This document shows positions 37,401-49,400 of a DNA stretch of 64,000 nt, piece after piece. The notes beneath the pieces are model-generated. The model was not told where the DNA came from and searched no databases. It saw only the letters and a list, made by a program, of their open reading frames with translations. How positions within the stretch are numbered: the first letter of the stretch is position 1; every line of letters begins with the position of its first letter. This stretch comes from Yamagishiella unicocca (taxonomy: Eukaryota; Chlorophyta; Chlorophyceae; Chlamydomonadales; Volvocaceae). Position numbers and translations under genes: made by a program. The stretch covers positions 186,001 to 250,000 of the forward strand of contig BDSL01000104.1 in the NCBI GenBank assembly GCA_003116995.1, written 5' to 3'.

Positions 37401-40400
37401 GGCGTGGAGGGCTGGCGGGCAGCAGCTGCCATACACCATAATTGTGGGGGGGTACGGTAGAGGGTACGGGTCGCCTGCGGAGTGGAATGGCGCGGCGGCG
37501 GGGGCCGGAGTGGCTCCCAACCGCACCCCGCCCCCGGCCCCGTCGTCCCCTCCCCCCCTATGTGACCGGAGGAGACCATGCGCCAGCTATTCGACCATGC
37601 CGTGTAATAGGTTTTCCTATGCCACCATCTATGCCACCATCTATGCCACCATCTATGCAACCGAGCCTTCCCCCCCTCCCTCCCTCCCGCAGACTCCGCC
37701 GAGGGCAACGGTGCCGACTACGGCGGGCTGGGTGAGTGGGTGCTGGATGCCGCCGCCGCCCTGACCGCGGAGAATGACGACGACGACTTCCCTCTGTTCC
37801 GGCTGGACACCTTGAACGACACGGAGCCGCTCTACCACCAGGCCAACAGCCCCATCATGAAGCTGTTCGACCTCGTCAGGTGGGGAAGGGGGGCGGGGAG
37901 GAGGGGGCGCTCGGGGGGGGGGCCGGGGGGCAGGGTAAGGGAAACACCGGTGGGAAAACGGGCGCGTGGGGGTGCGGGGGCTGGGGATTTAAGAAGTGTA
38001 ATCGACAGGGGAAGGACCGCACGTGCCACCGGCCGCGCCCCCCATGTTTTCTCCAGCATGCATTTCCAAACGTGTGTGCCAAACGGTTTCTTAATCTGCC
38101 TCCTAGTTCACGGGCTGTCCTCACATCCCCCCCTCCCCCCCCTCCCCCCCCTCCCCCCGACCCCAGGTACGAGGACCAGGAGCTGACCGCCAAGACCTTC
38201 CAGCTCCTGGAGCGGCTCACCAGCAAGCGAGAGAAGCTGCTGGAGGAGCTGATGCGCACCTTCGTGGTCACGGACGACGACCTCATCGCGCTGGCGGCAT
38301 CCGCAATGACGCAGGCGAGCAGGGGGGCGGGAGGGGCGGCAGGAATGAACCGGTTACTCGACAAGGGAAGTGTAGCTGGTGCTAAGGGGCGGGGGGCGGC
38401 GGGGGGGGCGTGTTTGTGTGTGTGTGTGTGTGGAAGGGAGGCCTGCAAGGTGGCGCGGAGCAGCGGTGGCGGTGGTGTGTTGTTTGGCCTGGCACGGTCC
38501 CGCTCCTATGCTCCTGTGTTGTTGCCACCGCAGCCCCCAGCGCCCCGCCCCTCACGGCCCCACGCTCGCTACTGCTCGGGGGTGAGCGGATAGGTGCTAG
38601 GTGCCAGCACCAGCCACCCGCCGCCCGACCCCCCTTCTCTCCCCCTCCCCCCACCTCCCCTTTGCCGATACTCAGCCCCAGTGCTCCAGCATGCGCCCAC
38701 AAAACCGGTATCCGACGACGACCATGCGCCAACTATCCTGCCCCTGTCGCGTAAACAGTTTAACCCCCCCCTTTCCCATGTCGAGTTACCGGTTCTTTTT
38801 ATGCAACACCCCCCCTTTTCTCCGGCCGCCCTCCCAGGTTGAGATCGCCCAGCACGCCTACAACTACATGGGCTCCCTGGACCCTACCGAGAGCCAGGAG
38901 GCCTGCGCGCACGCCGCCGCCGCCATCGACTGCCTGACCGGCATGCTGGTGCCGCTGCAGCACATCACGCTGCAGGGGCCAGACGGCCCGGACCGGGTGT
39001 TCGTGTCCAAGACCACGGCAGCCAACTGCCAGTACCTCATGTTCGACGTACAGGTGTGTGAGGGGAGGGGGGGGAGGGGAGGGGGGTTCGAGGGAAACCC
39101 GTGGATGTCCGAAAAAAATCGTTTAAAACAGAAGTGGAGGGGAGGGGAGGGGAGGGGGGGGGAGGGGAGGGGGGGGGGAGGGGGGAAAGGGGGGAGGAAG
39201 CCGGTTGGTGCAACATGGGAAGGAACCGAGGAGCAGGAGTCACCGTGGAGACGCTCTCCGGGGGTGCGGTCCGGGGGTGCGGCTGACTTTGGGTACTCCT
39301 GGCCTTCCCTGGAGCCCGGGCTCCCTCGGACGCGATTACGTCACGCCACACGGGCGCTGCTTGGCGGGTCCTCGTTGCGACCGTCCCCCCCCCCGTTCTT
39401 TTATGTAGCCCCCCGTCCCCTCGGTTTGTCGGCCGCGGATTCGCGGATTCTTTCTATAAACCCCCCCCCGTCCGTCCTGGCCTCCAGGTCCACCTGATGG
39501 TGCTCAAGTTCCTCAAGCTGCCGCTCAAGCGCCGGGCCTCGTCCGACCCGCGCCAGCTGCACGAGGCGGAGGACCCGGCGAGGAGGGAGGTGTTCAGGGC
39601 GTGCCTCGAGGTGCGGGGGGCGGGGGAAGGGGCGTAAGAACCGGTTACTGACATGGATAGGACAGCTGGCGCATTGTCCCCCTCCCCCCGGGGGGGGGGG
39701 AGGGGCAGAAGAAACCCGTAGGTCGGAAACTCAGAAGTCGGAAACCGAGGTAAGTAAAACCGATTAGGAAGCGTTTGGGGTACTTGTATGTGTAGTTTTG
39801 GGGGGAGAGAGGGGGTTGGGCGGGGAGTGCGAGGGCGGTGAGGGGAGTTGCCGCGGATTGGGCCTCCTTGCGCTTTGTTGCGGCCAGCGACTTGCCCCTC
39901 TTCCTGCTGGCACCGTGTCCCTTCGGCGCCCGCTCCTCCATCAGCACCCGCCCCCTCCCCTCGAATCACCGGTTCTTTTCTGTAACCCCCCTCCCCCCTC
40001 CTGCCTGCGCTGCAGTTCCTGCGCCACTTCATGGTGGTGGGCGACTTCGACGGCTCCAACGTGCCGTCCCACGCCAACCAGGACGCCGTGCTGCCCTCCC
40101 TGGAGCTGCTGCTGTCCTTCCTGGACACTCGCGGCCTGGCCGCCTCAGACACCGTCATCGCGCTGTTCATCAACAACCAGGTGGGGACCGGGGGGGGGAG
40201 GGGGGGGCCATGCTAGGATAATGGTGGGGGCCGAGGGGGCCGAGGCGGTGGGGGCCAAGGTGGGTTTTAGGGTTTAACCTTAACACACACACACACCTCT
40301 CCCCCCCCAGGCTGATGCGGCCGCGGAGGGCGAGAAGGTGATTCGGAAGCTTATCAAGCTGATCACCCGGTACGGCGACAAGCAACACGCCGGCTGGCTG

Positions 40401-43400
40401 GAGCTGCTGGGTGAGCGGCCGGGGAGGGGGATTATAGTAAAGAACCGGGAGGGGAAGGGAGGGGAGGGGGCCAAGGGGCAGAGGGAGGGGCAGGAGCAGG
40501 GGCTGGCGGTGGCGTGCTTCCCTGCTCCGAACGACCCACCGACCCGCCTACCCGCCTACAGGCAAGGTGATGGTCGTGGAGGGTACGCCCATCAAGCGCA
40601 ACCAGATGGTGGCGATGCAGCTCATCACGCAGTACGGCGATGACGTGTTGTCGCTGCTCAGCGGCGACTCGGGGCTGGAGGAGCTGCGGGCGCTGCTGGC
40701 CACAGAGCACCTCACATCGCGCCCCTCCGCCGAGCCGCCCGTCAGCCGGCTGTCGTACCACACCGCCTGCACCCACCTGCTGGCGGACTGCTGCTTCGGC
40801 AAGGAGCCGGAGCTGGTGGTCAAGGCGTCTGGCTACATGAGCCTGTCGCAGGTGGGAGGCGGGGGGGTTTCTCGAGGAAGACCTGTTGGGGTTTCGAGGT
40901 AGGGGTGGGGGGGGGTGTAAAAATCGTTTTTTTAGGTTTTGTTTTTAGGGGGGGGGAGAGGGTGTGAGCTGTCGTGACGTGTGGGTTTCCGAGCCGGCTT
41001 CGCTGCACAATCCCCCCTCCTGTCGGCCGTGGATTCGCGGATTATATTTTACCTCCCCCTGCGTCCCCCCCTGGCTCCCCCCCCTCCGTCTTTTCCTCAA
41101 CCAAGTCCTCCAGCACGCATCTCGAAACGTCTGTCCCAAACGGTGTTTCTCGCATCCACGGGTCCTCCTCGCACCCCCCCCCCTCCCTCCCTCTTGGCAG
41201 GTCCTGGACGTGCTGCTGCTGCAGCCCTCCTCGGACGCCAGCGAGCCCAACCTGCGCTACGTGCAGCGAGCCTACTGGCGGCTGGTGCAGCACTGCTACT
41301 TCGCCACCGACACCGACAACACCAAGGTGCAGGTGCGCGACGGAGCCAACCGCATCTGGCCGGCCAGCCAGGACGAGGACGGCGAGGCGGGCGGCGAGGA
41401 GGCGGACACACACCTGCTGCTGCAGCGCTTCCTGGACATGCCGGTGGCGGGCGACAGGAAGAAGGCGGTGCTGGCGGGAGGCGGCTGCCTCATGCAGGTG
41501 GGGGTGGGGGTTGAGGGGGGCAGGGAGGGGGAGGGGGGCAGGGAGGGGGAGGGGGCAGGGAGGGGGAGGGGGCAGGGAGGGGGAGGGGGGCAGGGAGGGG
41601 GGAAAAGCCGTGGACCGTGGACCGACAAAAGTGGTGTGTGTGGGAGGGGGAGACCGATTGCGAGTTGCGGCGGTGATCGACGTTTCAGTACATGGTGTGT
41701 TTCGGCTCCCCCCCCGGGCCCCCGACCCGCGGCGCCCTCGTCACAACCCCCCGCCCCCGCCCCCCCTGCCTCCCAGGCGGTGCTCGAGGAGTGCAAACGC
41801 GCCGTGGCTGACCCCTCCGACGCGCTGAACAACGCCGACAGCGCCACCACCTTCCTGGTGACGGCGGTGTTCCCCGCCCTGAGGGACTACTTCGACAACC
41901 ACTGGCACAGCCACCTGGCCAAGCTGCCGGCCACGCCCACCACGCTACTGTCGGGTGAGCAAGATGGCGGGGGGTGGCGTGAAAACCGGTGACACGAAAA
42001 CGACAGCGAGATGGGGGGGGCCGGGGGGGCTGCCAACGGGACTGGGCGTGACGAGGCGTACAGGAGCTGGGAGGGGCGCGCGCCAGGAGGGAGCTGGCCG
42101 CCGCGGTGCCGTACCTGCTCGTCCCGTCTCGTCCCACTCGCGGGCCGCATAGACGCGACCCTTGCCTCGCCCCCCCCTGTCCCCCCACTGCCCGCCCCCC
42201 TGCCCGCCCCCCTGCACCCCCGCAGCCCTGTTCAGCCAGCTGCTGGACCTGCACGACTCCCTCAAGCGGCTCAAGCAGGTGGCCAACAGCCAGTCCGTCA
42301 GGGGGGAGCTCAAGTGAGTGGGGGGCCCTTGAAGGGGGGGAGAGAGGCGGGGGGGGGGCCTTGAGGGGGGGAGAGAGGCGGGGGGGGGGCCTTGAAGGGG
42401 GGGAGAGAGGCGGGGGGGGACCTGAGGAGCAGGAACAGCCTAGCACCGAGCAGCTGGGGGGCGGAGGGGGGTGGGGGTGGCCCACCTGACCCATACACAT
42501 GGCTGGTGCCGGCATGCTGCTTCTCAAGACTGTGGGTCGGCCCGCACATCGACATCGCATCATGGCCCTACCTATTGCCCCTGCTCGCCACCACCCCAAA
42601 CCCCATCCCCCCCACCCCCTCACGGTTTTCCCTTCCTTCACGGGTTTTCCTTGCACACCCCCCCCCCCACCCCAGGCTGGCTCTCACCAACACGCGCGCA
42701 CTGCTGACGGCCATGCCGACGGGCTTCAGCCCTGCGGACCGCACCTTCAAGTCCAAGGCCGGCGGCGGCAAGCCCTCCGCGCCCTCCACCTCGCAGCACA
42801 CGGCGGTGGTGTCCAACTCCCAAAAGGTGGTGCAGCGGGAGTGGGTGCTGTACCTGCGGCGCATGGCGGTGATGGTGAGTGTGGAGGTGAACCCCACCAC
42901 ATACGAAATCGTGGAGATGCTGCACTCCAACGCGCTCTTCGCGGCCGCGGCGTCGTCGCTGGGCATGGGCGAGACGGTGCCCATATTCGAGCAGGTGCGG
43001 GGCGGCAGGGGGGGGAGCGGCAGGGGGGGGGCGGCAGGGGAAGATGCGGCTATGAGTAAGGGCGCAGGACGGGCAGGGGGAAGAGTGCAGCGCCAGTGGG
43101 GGGGGACGTGGCGAGAGGGCGGAGAGGCGCGTGTTTGGCGCATGAGGGGAAGCAACCTGTAGCGGGTGTGTTTTATAAATGTGTGTAGCGGGTGTGTGTG
43201 TGTGTGTGGGAGGATGCTACAGCCCGGGCGGCGCCAGCATTCACACGTTCCCTTCGCTATTTGCCTGGTTCCCATGTCACCGACCCCCTTTTTTGCGGTC
43301 CAGTCACCCGTTATTTCCTGTAACTCTCCCCCTTTTCGCACCCCCCCCTCCTCCGCTGCCCCGTGCTGCTGTTGCCCGGTGCTGCTGCCCGCAGGCGTCC

Positions 43401-46400
43401 CTCCTGCGCCTGGCGCGCATGCTGGCCGCCAAGTTCGGGCGCCTGGTCCCCGCCTCCAGCCCGCCCATGTGCTTCGAGAAGCTGATCGAGATGCTGTGCG
43501 ACCTGCTCGGCAGCCGCAACGGCCGCGACAAGGCGGTGGGGCCGCCCGAGTGGAAGCCGGCTCTGCAGGTCAAGATGGTGCGGACGGTGTGTGCGGCGGC
43601 GGCGCTGGACGATGGAGCGGGCGCAGCGGACAGCACGGTGCTGAGGGATGCATGGGCGTCGCTGGGGTGAGTGGAGGGGGGGGGGTTGTTTTTAAGAGAA
43701 TCCCCTCCAGGGGAGGGGAGGGAAGAGGGGTGACGGAGAGGAGGGCATGTGTATTCTAATGCGGGTGAGGAAGGGGAGGGGAGGGGAGGGAACTGGTGTT
43801 GGGCTTCCGCCGCCGAGGCCGCACTGCGCCTGGCACCTGGGTGCGCAGATCCTCATCCCCCACCCCTAGTTCAGTGGCATGCGCGCGCGTCCCGGTGTCC
43901 GAAGGCTATGCACCCACTACATTTTGCCAGTTCCTTTATTGTAACCCCCCCACTGAGAGAACCCCCCCCCGCCCCCCCCCAGGCTGCTGCGTGTTGACGG
44001 CGAGCTGGTGACGGAGTGGAAGCGCCCCTCCCTGCAGCTGCTCGCCTGGCGGCAGGGCAAGTACGACAAGTTGGGCGCCACCCGGGCCGCAGTGACGTTG
44101 CTTGCGCACCCCATGCCGGAGGTGCAGCTGGAGGCGCTGGAGCTGCTGGAGCAGCTGCTGCAGGTGGGGGGAGGGGGGAAACCCGGGGGGGGAGGGGGGC
44201 CCGCCGGGGGGGGGCCGGAGGGCAGGGGGGTGGTGTAAAAGGGTGTCTGTGCTGGCACCAGCAGCGGCTGGCGTGTGCTCGGGACACCCAGCTGCCCCCA
44301 ACTCCTGCCCCTACACCCACCCGCACACACACACATACACCCTGGCGGCTCGCTTTTGGCAGCCCCGCCACCACACCCCCTCCCCCCCTCCGAAGACCGG
44401 ACCGCGATGTCCGCTCTCCCATAGCGCACCAACTCCCACAGTTCTCTTGCTAGCGCCCACAACCGGTTCTGCGAAAAGTTTACGTGCGTCGCGCGGGGTC
44501 CTCGCTTCCTTTCGTCTGCCGTAGCCGATATAGCTTAGCCGCCAAAGGTCATATTACGACCTTCGGCTTTCGTATCCCCAACCCAGTTCTCCCGCATGCA
44601 TCTCAAAACTTCTGTTTGCATCTCAAAACGAGTTTTTCGGACATCCACGGGTTTCCCTCGAACCCCCCCTCCGAAGACCATGTGCCAGCTATCCTACCAT
44701 GTCGTGTAACCGGGTCTTTACGCCCTCCCCCCCCAGGGCGGCAACCGCACCGTCCAAGCCACCATCTACGACATCCTCAAGGACGGCAGCGACCTGGCTG
44801 ACGCCGTGTTCGCGAACATCAAGGCGGCGTTCGACCGCTGCCGCAAGTACGTCTCCCGGCGCACCTACAGCAGCCGCAACAAGGACGTGCGCTCGCGGAA
44901 GAAGGACATGGCGTCGGAAGCGAAGAAGGGTGAGTGAGCGGGGGGGTTGGAGGGGTAATACACAGCCGGGAGGGGGGGGTGGAGGGGTGCTACACAGCCG
45001 GGAGGGGGGGTTGGAAGGGTGCTACACAGCCGGGAGGGGGGGGTTGCGAGGGGTAATACACAGCTGGGAGGGGGGGTTGGAGGGGTAATACACAGCCGGG
45101 AGGGGGGGTTGGAAGGGTGCTACACAGCCGGGAGGGGGGGGTTGCGAGGGGTAATACACAGCCGGGAGGGGGGTTGGAGGGGTAAATACACATCCGGTTT
45201 TGTGGGGTTGAGAGACGCCGCCACTCGGGCGCCGCACGGTGGACGCCAGCCTGAGCCCAGCGGAGCCCCCTGGTCCGCCAGCAGCAGCCACAGCGCCACA
45301 GCACCCCCCTGCCACTGACGCCCGCACCCTCTAACCCGCACCCACCTCTGTAACCCTCCTCCCTCGGCTTCCCCCCCGGTGGTGCTGCAGCCGTTGCTGG
45401 CGCCGTCAGCGCGCTGCTGCACGGCGGCTCCAAGATGGTGGGTGTGGCGGGAGTGCTGGGCAACAAGGTGGGCCAGGTCGGAACCAAGGTGAGGGGGAGC
45501 GGGTGGGGGTTCGAGGGAAACCCGTGGATGTCCGAAAAAATCGTTTGAAACAGAAGTTTTGAGATGCATGCTGGAGAACTGGGTTGGGGATACGAAAGCC
45601 GAAGGTCGTAATATGACCTTTGGCGGCTAAGCTATATCGGCTACGGCGAGACGCAAGGGAGCGAGGACCCCACGCGACGCACGTAAAGTTTTCGCAGAAT
45701 CGGTTTTGGGCGCTAGTAGGAAAACTGTGGGAGTTGGGGCGCTATGGGAGAGCGGCCATCGCGGTCCGGTCCCAGTCCCAGTCCTAGTCGGAGTCCCCGT
45801 CCCGACCCGCCCGAATACCGACCAGATGCGGGTGGGGGAGGGGGAGGGGGTGGGGGTTTTGAGGAAGACCCGTGGATGCGAGGAAAAACCGTTTTGAACA
45901 GACGTTTTAAGATGTATGCTGGTGGGGGTGGGGGTGGGGGTGGGGGAGGGTGTTTATAAGGGAATCCGCGAATCCTCGGCCGACAACGGAGGGGGGTGCG
46001 GCGCAGCAGCTGACATGGAGGCGGTAGGAGTGGGAGGGGGGCTGCTGCTGCCGCCGGACCACCTGGGTGCTTGCCTCGGCACCTAGCTTGAATGACCAGC
46101 TGCGGCTCATCCCCCGCCAGCCTGGTGCCCCCCTCGCCCCCGGGTGCCGACCTTCGGGTTTCTTCTCATACCCCCTTCCCCCACGCCTTGTTTGTGCCCT
46201 CCCCCTCCCCCTCCCAGTTGAAGGGCACCCTAGGCCCCTCGCAGCCCCGGGACTCCGGCGCCCAGCCCCCCCCCAGCCGGCGTGAGTCCTCGGCGAGCGC
46301 CAAGGGCTTGGCCAGCAAGGCGGAGCAGGCCACTGCGCTGGCGGCCTCGGCTAGCGGCATGTTGGAGCCGGTGCCGGAGCACCAGGCGGTGGGCGTGGCT

Positions 46401-49400
46401 GCAGGCCCTGAGGCAGGCGCAGGTGAGGGGGCGAGTGGGGTGCTGAGAGGGGGCTCCCATTTGGGTTTTGCGGGGGAGGGGGGAGCAGTTCTGCGGCACC
46501 AAGCGGGTGCGCCGCTTCTCTGGTGCGCCTAAACCCAGGCGCCAGGGCCCCGCTGCTGCTGCTACCGCAGCTGATGCTGCCGCTGCTGTCGCTGTCGCTA
46601 CCGGACCCTCCCGCCACACGCGCCTCTGCCGCTACGTGTGCCGACCTACGTGTTTCTTCCTCACCTCACGCCCTATGACCCGCCCCCCGGGACCCCCCAC
46701 GAACTGCTCCCCCCTCCTCCCCTGATGAGCTCACCCCCCGCACCTACTCACTCCGCCCCCCCGCCCTCTCTCCCCCCCAGCTCCCGCGGCGGCCCGGGCC
46801 GCATCGACCCGCAGCCTGGCCTTCGTGCGCACAGCCAGCGGCAGCGGCAGCAGGCAGGGGGCCGGCAGCAGGCGAGGCTCGGCAGACGGCGCTGTGGACG
46901 CGTTGGAGGGCGCAGTGGAGGAGGGGGCGGAGCGGGAGGGCAGCAGCCGCGGGGGGCAGCAGCAGCAGCGGGAGGAGGCGGCGAAGGGCGAGGAGGAGAT
47001 TGAGGCGGGGCAGGACTTGGGACGACGGAGGAGCGGCGAGGGACCGCGGCCGGTTGCGGAGAACACTGAGGTGGGGGGGGGGGAGGAGCGGGAGGGGGGA
47101 GGAGCTGGGGGGTTGGTGTGAAAACCGTTGACACGAAAAAGACAGGATCTGCTGGAGCTGGGAGGGGGGAGGAGGGGGAGGGCCGCTGGCTGGCTGGCTG
47201 GTGGTGGTGGTGGTGGTGGTGGTGGTGCAAGGGAGGGGGGGCTACCGGGCGCAGTCGGTGACTCCCCCGCCAGGGTACCGCACCATCCCGCTGGGGGCCG
47301 GCCCCTACCTGGCCCCGCCCCGTTCCTGTCCCCGCATCAACGCCCCCCCCCCCACCCCCGCCCCCCCCACCCCCCCTTCAGTCCGGTAGCGGTGACCCCG
47401 CCGAGGAGGACGACGAGGACGAGGTGCGGTGGGAGGACAAGACCGCCAAGCTGAACGACGCGGACAGCGCCTACGAGTTCAACCGGGTGCTGCTCAAGGT
47501 GCTCAAGTCCATGGTGGAGGGACACTACAAGAGTGAGCGGGGAGGGGGCGGGCGGGAGGGGTTCGAGGAAGACCCGTGGATGCCAGAAAAGACCGTTTAG
47601 AACAGACGTTTTGGGCCGGGAGGGGTGTGCGAGGGCGGGGGCAGCGGGAGGGAGTGGCGGGGGGCTGTGTGGGGCAGGTCGGTCCCGGCGTCTGATCATG
47701 GCTGCGGCGGGCACGGGGGCCTGCAGCCGAGAGCCTCCGTCAGGGCAGTTGCGGGTGGTGCGGGTCGATCTGGGTACCTGGCTGGGCCTGCGTGACCCCA
47801 ACCCCCCCGCCGCCTCTCTCCCCTCTCCCCCTCAGACCTCCAAAACGTGTTGCAGCTTCAGCCCCAGAGCTCCTCGTCAATGGACCTGGTGGTGGAGGCG
47901 GTGGACCTGCTCAACGTGCTGCAGGTGGGGGCCTGGGTGGAGGGGGAGAGTGTGGCGGAGTCTGGTTGGAGGGGGGGGCCCGAGGAGGCCCGTGTGCACG
48001 AGGGAAGGGGTAACGAGGGAGAGGGGGCCGGGTAGGGTCCAGCTGTGATGACGAGAGGGGCCTCGGCGCACGGCCCCAACAACCAACCTCCCAACCGCCA
48101 ACCTCCCAACCGCCAACCTCCCAACCGCAGGACAACCTGCCCAACTCGCTGGTCAACGGCGACAACGAGGTGGCGGACCTGATGGTGCTGGTGTGCAACT
48201 TCGTGCAGGAGATGGTGCAGGTGGGGCAGGGCGGGTGGGGGGGGAGGGGTGGGGCGGGTGGGGGCGGCGACACCGCCAGGGGGGGGAAGCAGGTGGTTCT
48301 TGAACACGAGGTGCCCCGCTGCTGGGGGCGTGCCCTCGTTTGAAATTCGCCACAGCGGATGTACCTTACCGTACATTACCGGCCGCCAACAGCCCGGAGG
48401 CCCTTACTCTGCGCCCTTGTCACCCCCGCCCCCGCCCCGCCGTCCATACACACACACACACACACACCCTCCTCCCCGCCCCCTTCCCCCCTTCCTCCCC
48501 CTCCAGGGCCCCTGCTTCAGCAACCAGCAGTCCCTGGCCGGCACCAACTTCCTGGCCTCGTGCAACCGCATCTTCGGCTGCATCGAGTACAACCCCAAGT
48601 ACAACCCCCGACCCTTAGACACCACCGGCGAGGACCGGCGCAACAACCTCAACAAGTGCCTCATCAAGAGCGCGCTGCTGGACCTGCTGGCGAGGTGGGG
48701 GGGAGGAGGGGGCAGGAGAGGAAACCCGTGACCCGTGGGTCGCCACGAATAAGTAAAACCGGTTAGGAAACGTGTGGGTTGGTACACTCGTCGGTGGGGG
48801 GCGTAGCGGGGGGGATGGGGGGGGGCAGGGGACGAATGTGTGTGTGTTTTTTGTTGTCGATTCACCGCTGAGCCACGGAAAATGGACGTGCATGCGTGGG
48901 TTTAGCTGCGGGAGGGGTCAGCTCCCCGCCAAACACACCCCTTCCAAGAGACAGATACACACACACCGTTAGCGACCGCCACTGGCCGGATGCTCCGACT
49001 GTAGGCAACACCCCCGTGACCCCCCTGCCGTACCCCCTGCCGTACCCCCTGACCCCCCGCCTCCTCAGCCTGCTGGAGGCCAGCCCCAACGAGGACATCC
49101 CCTCCCGCTGCTACGACATCCTGGACTTCGACGTCATAGACCGCCAGATCGGGCGGCTGTGCCGGGTGCTGGGCATGGCGGAGGAGCCCGAGCGGTACCC
49201 GCCGGAGGGGGAGGACGTGTCCCAGTGCCAGGACAATAAGGTGGGTCAGCAGGAGGGGGGAGGAGGCGGCGGCGGCAGCAGCGGCAGCGGCGGGGGAGAG
49301 GGGTCCGCCTGCACACCGGGGTGCACGCTCCGTTCCACCCCCCACATGCAAGTACCCATCCGCATTTCCGGGGAGGAGATTTCATGGCTTATGAACAAAG

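Larger units (their letters stand above)
31656..37879 (+). other. Channel gene exons 11-23: ligand-core helical (RIH) region
   Basis: Exons: 31656-31775, 32171-32323, 32606-32748, 33103-33376, 33615-33747, 34057-34136, 34345-34575, 34983-35198, 35654-35788, 36039-36118, 36601-36798, 37163-37287, 37693-37879; residues about 523-1,214. NLLRELNMIDLVVQYM, CHRRVLQLSCQGNEANQAYL and VQLIRNHGHKPRFINFLRQI align with the IP3R alpha-helical ligand-binding half (animal LMREQNILKQIF, YRVLRHSQ and VRKNREPRFLDYLSDLC). YYCFSLKFIVSLCYGRNSLA matches the next helical repeat block. Confidence 0.85.
38167..45488 (+). other. Channel gene exons 24-37: central RIH/solenoid region
   Basis: Exons: 38167-38314, 38838-39053, 39488-39610, 40016-40180, 40311-40410, 40562-40851, 41201-41497, 41777-41954, 42226-42313, 42676-42994, 43395-43666, 43983-44163, 44737-44929, 45391-45488; residues about 1,214-2,103. 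FLRHFMVVGDFDGSNVPSHA, YQ-type NNQADAAAEG and VMVVEGTPIKRNQ match the RIH_2 block of IP3Rs; the remainder is an Ala/Leu-rich alpha solenoid. A short Gly/Val-rich stretch (exon 37) ends the region. Exon 24 ends CAG|GC, a GC donor. Confidence 0.8.

Noticed and set aside
38315..38837. Coding read-through of channel exon 24
   Set aside because: The frame stays open after ACGCAG but encodes repeat-derived sequence (family B reverse word); homology resumes at 38838, so a GC-AG intron is the better reading.
44943..45196. CRISPR-like array
   Set aside because: Units are contiguous with no unique spacers, inside a eukaryotic intron; a minisatellite.
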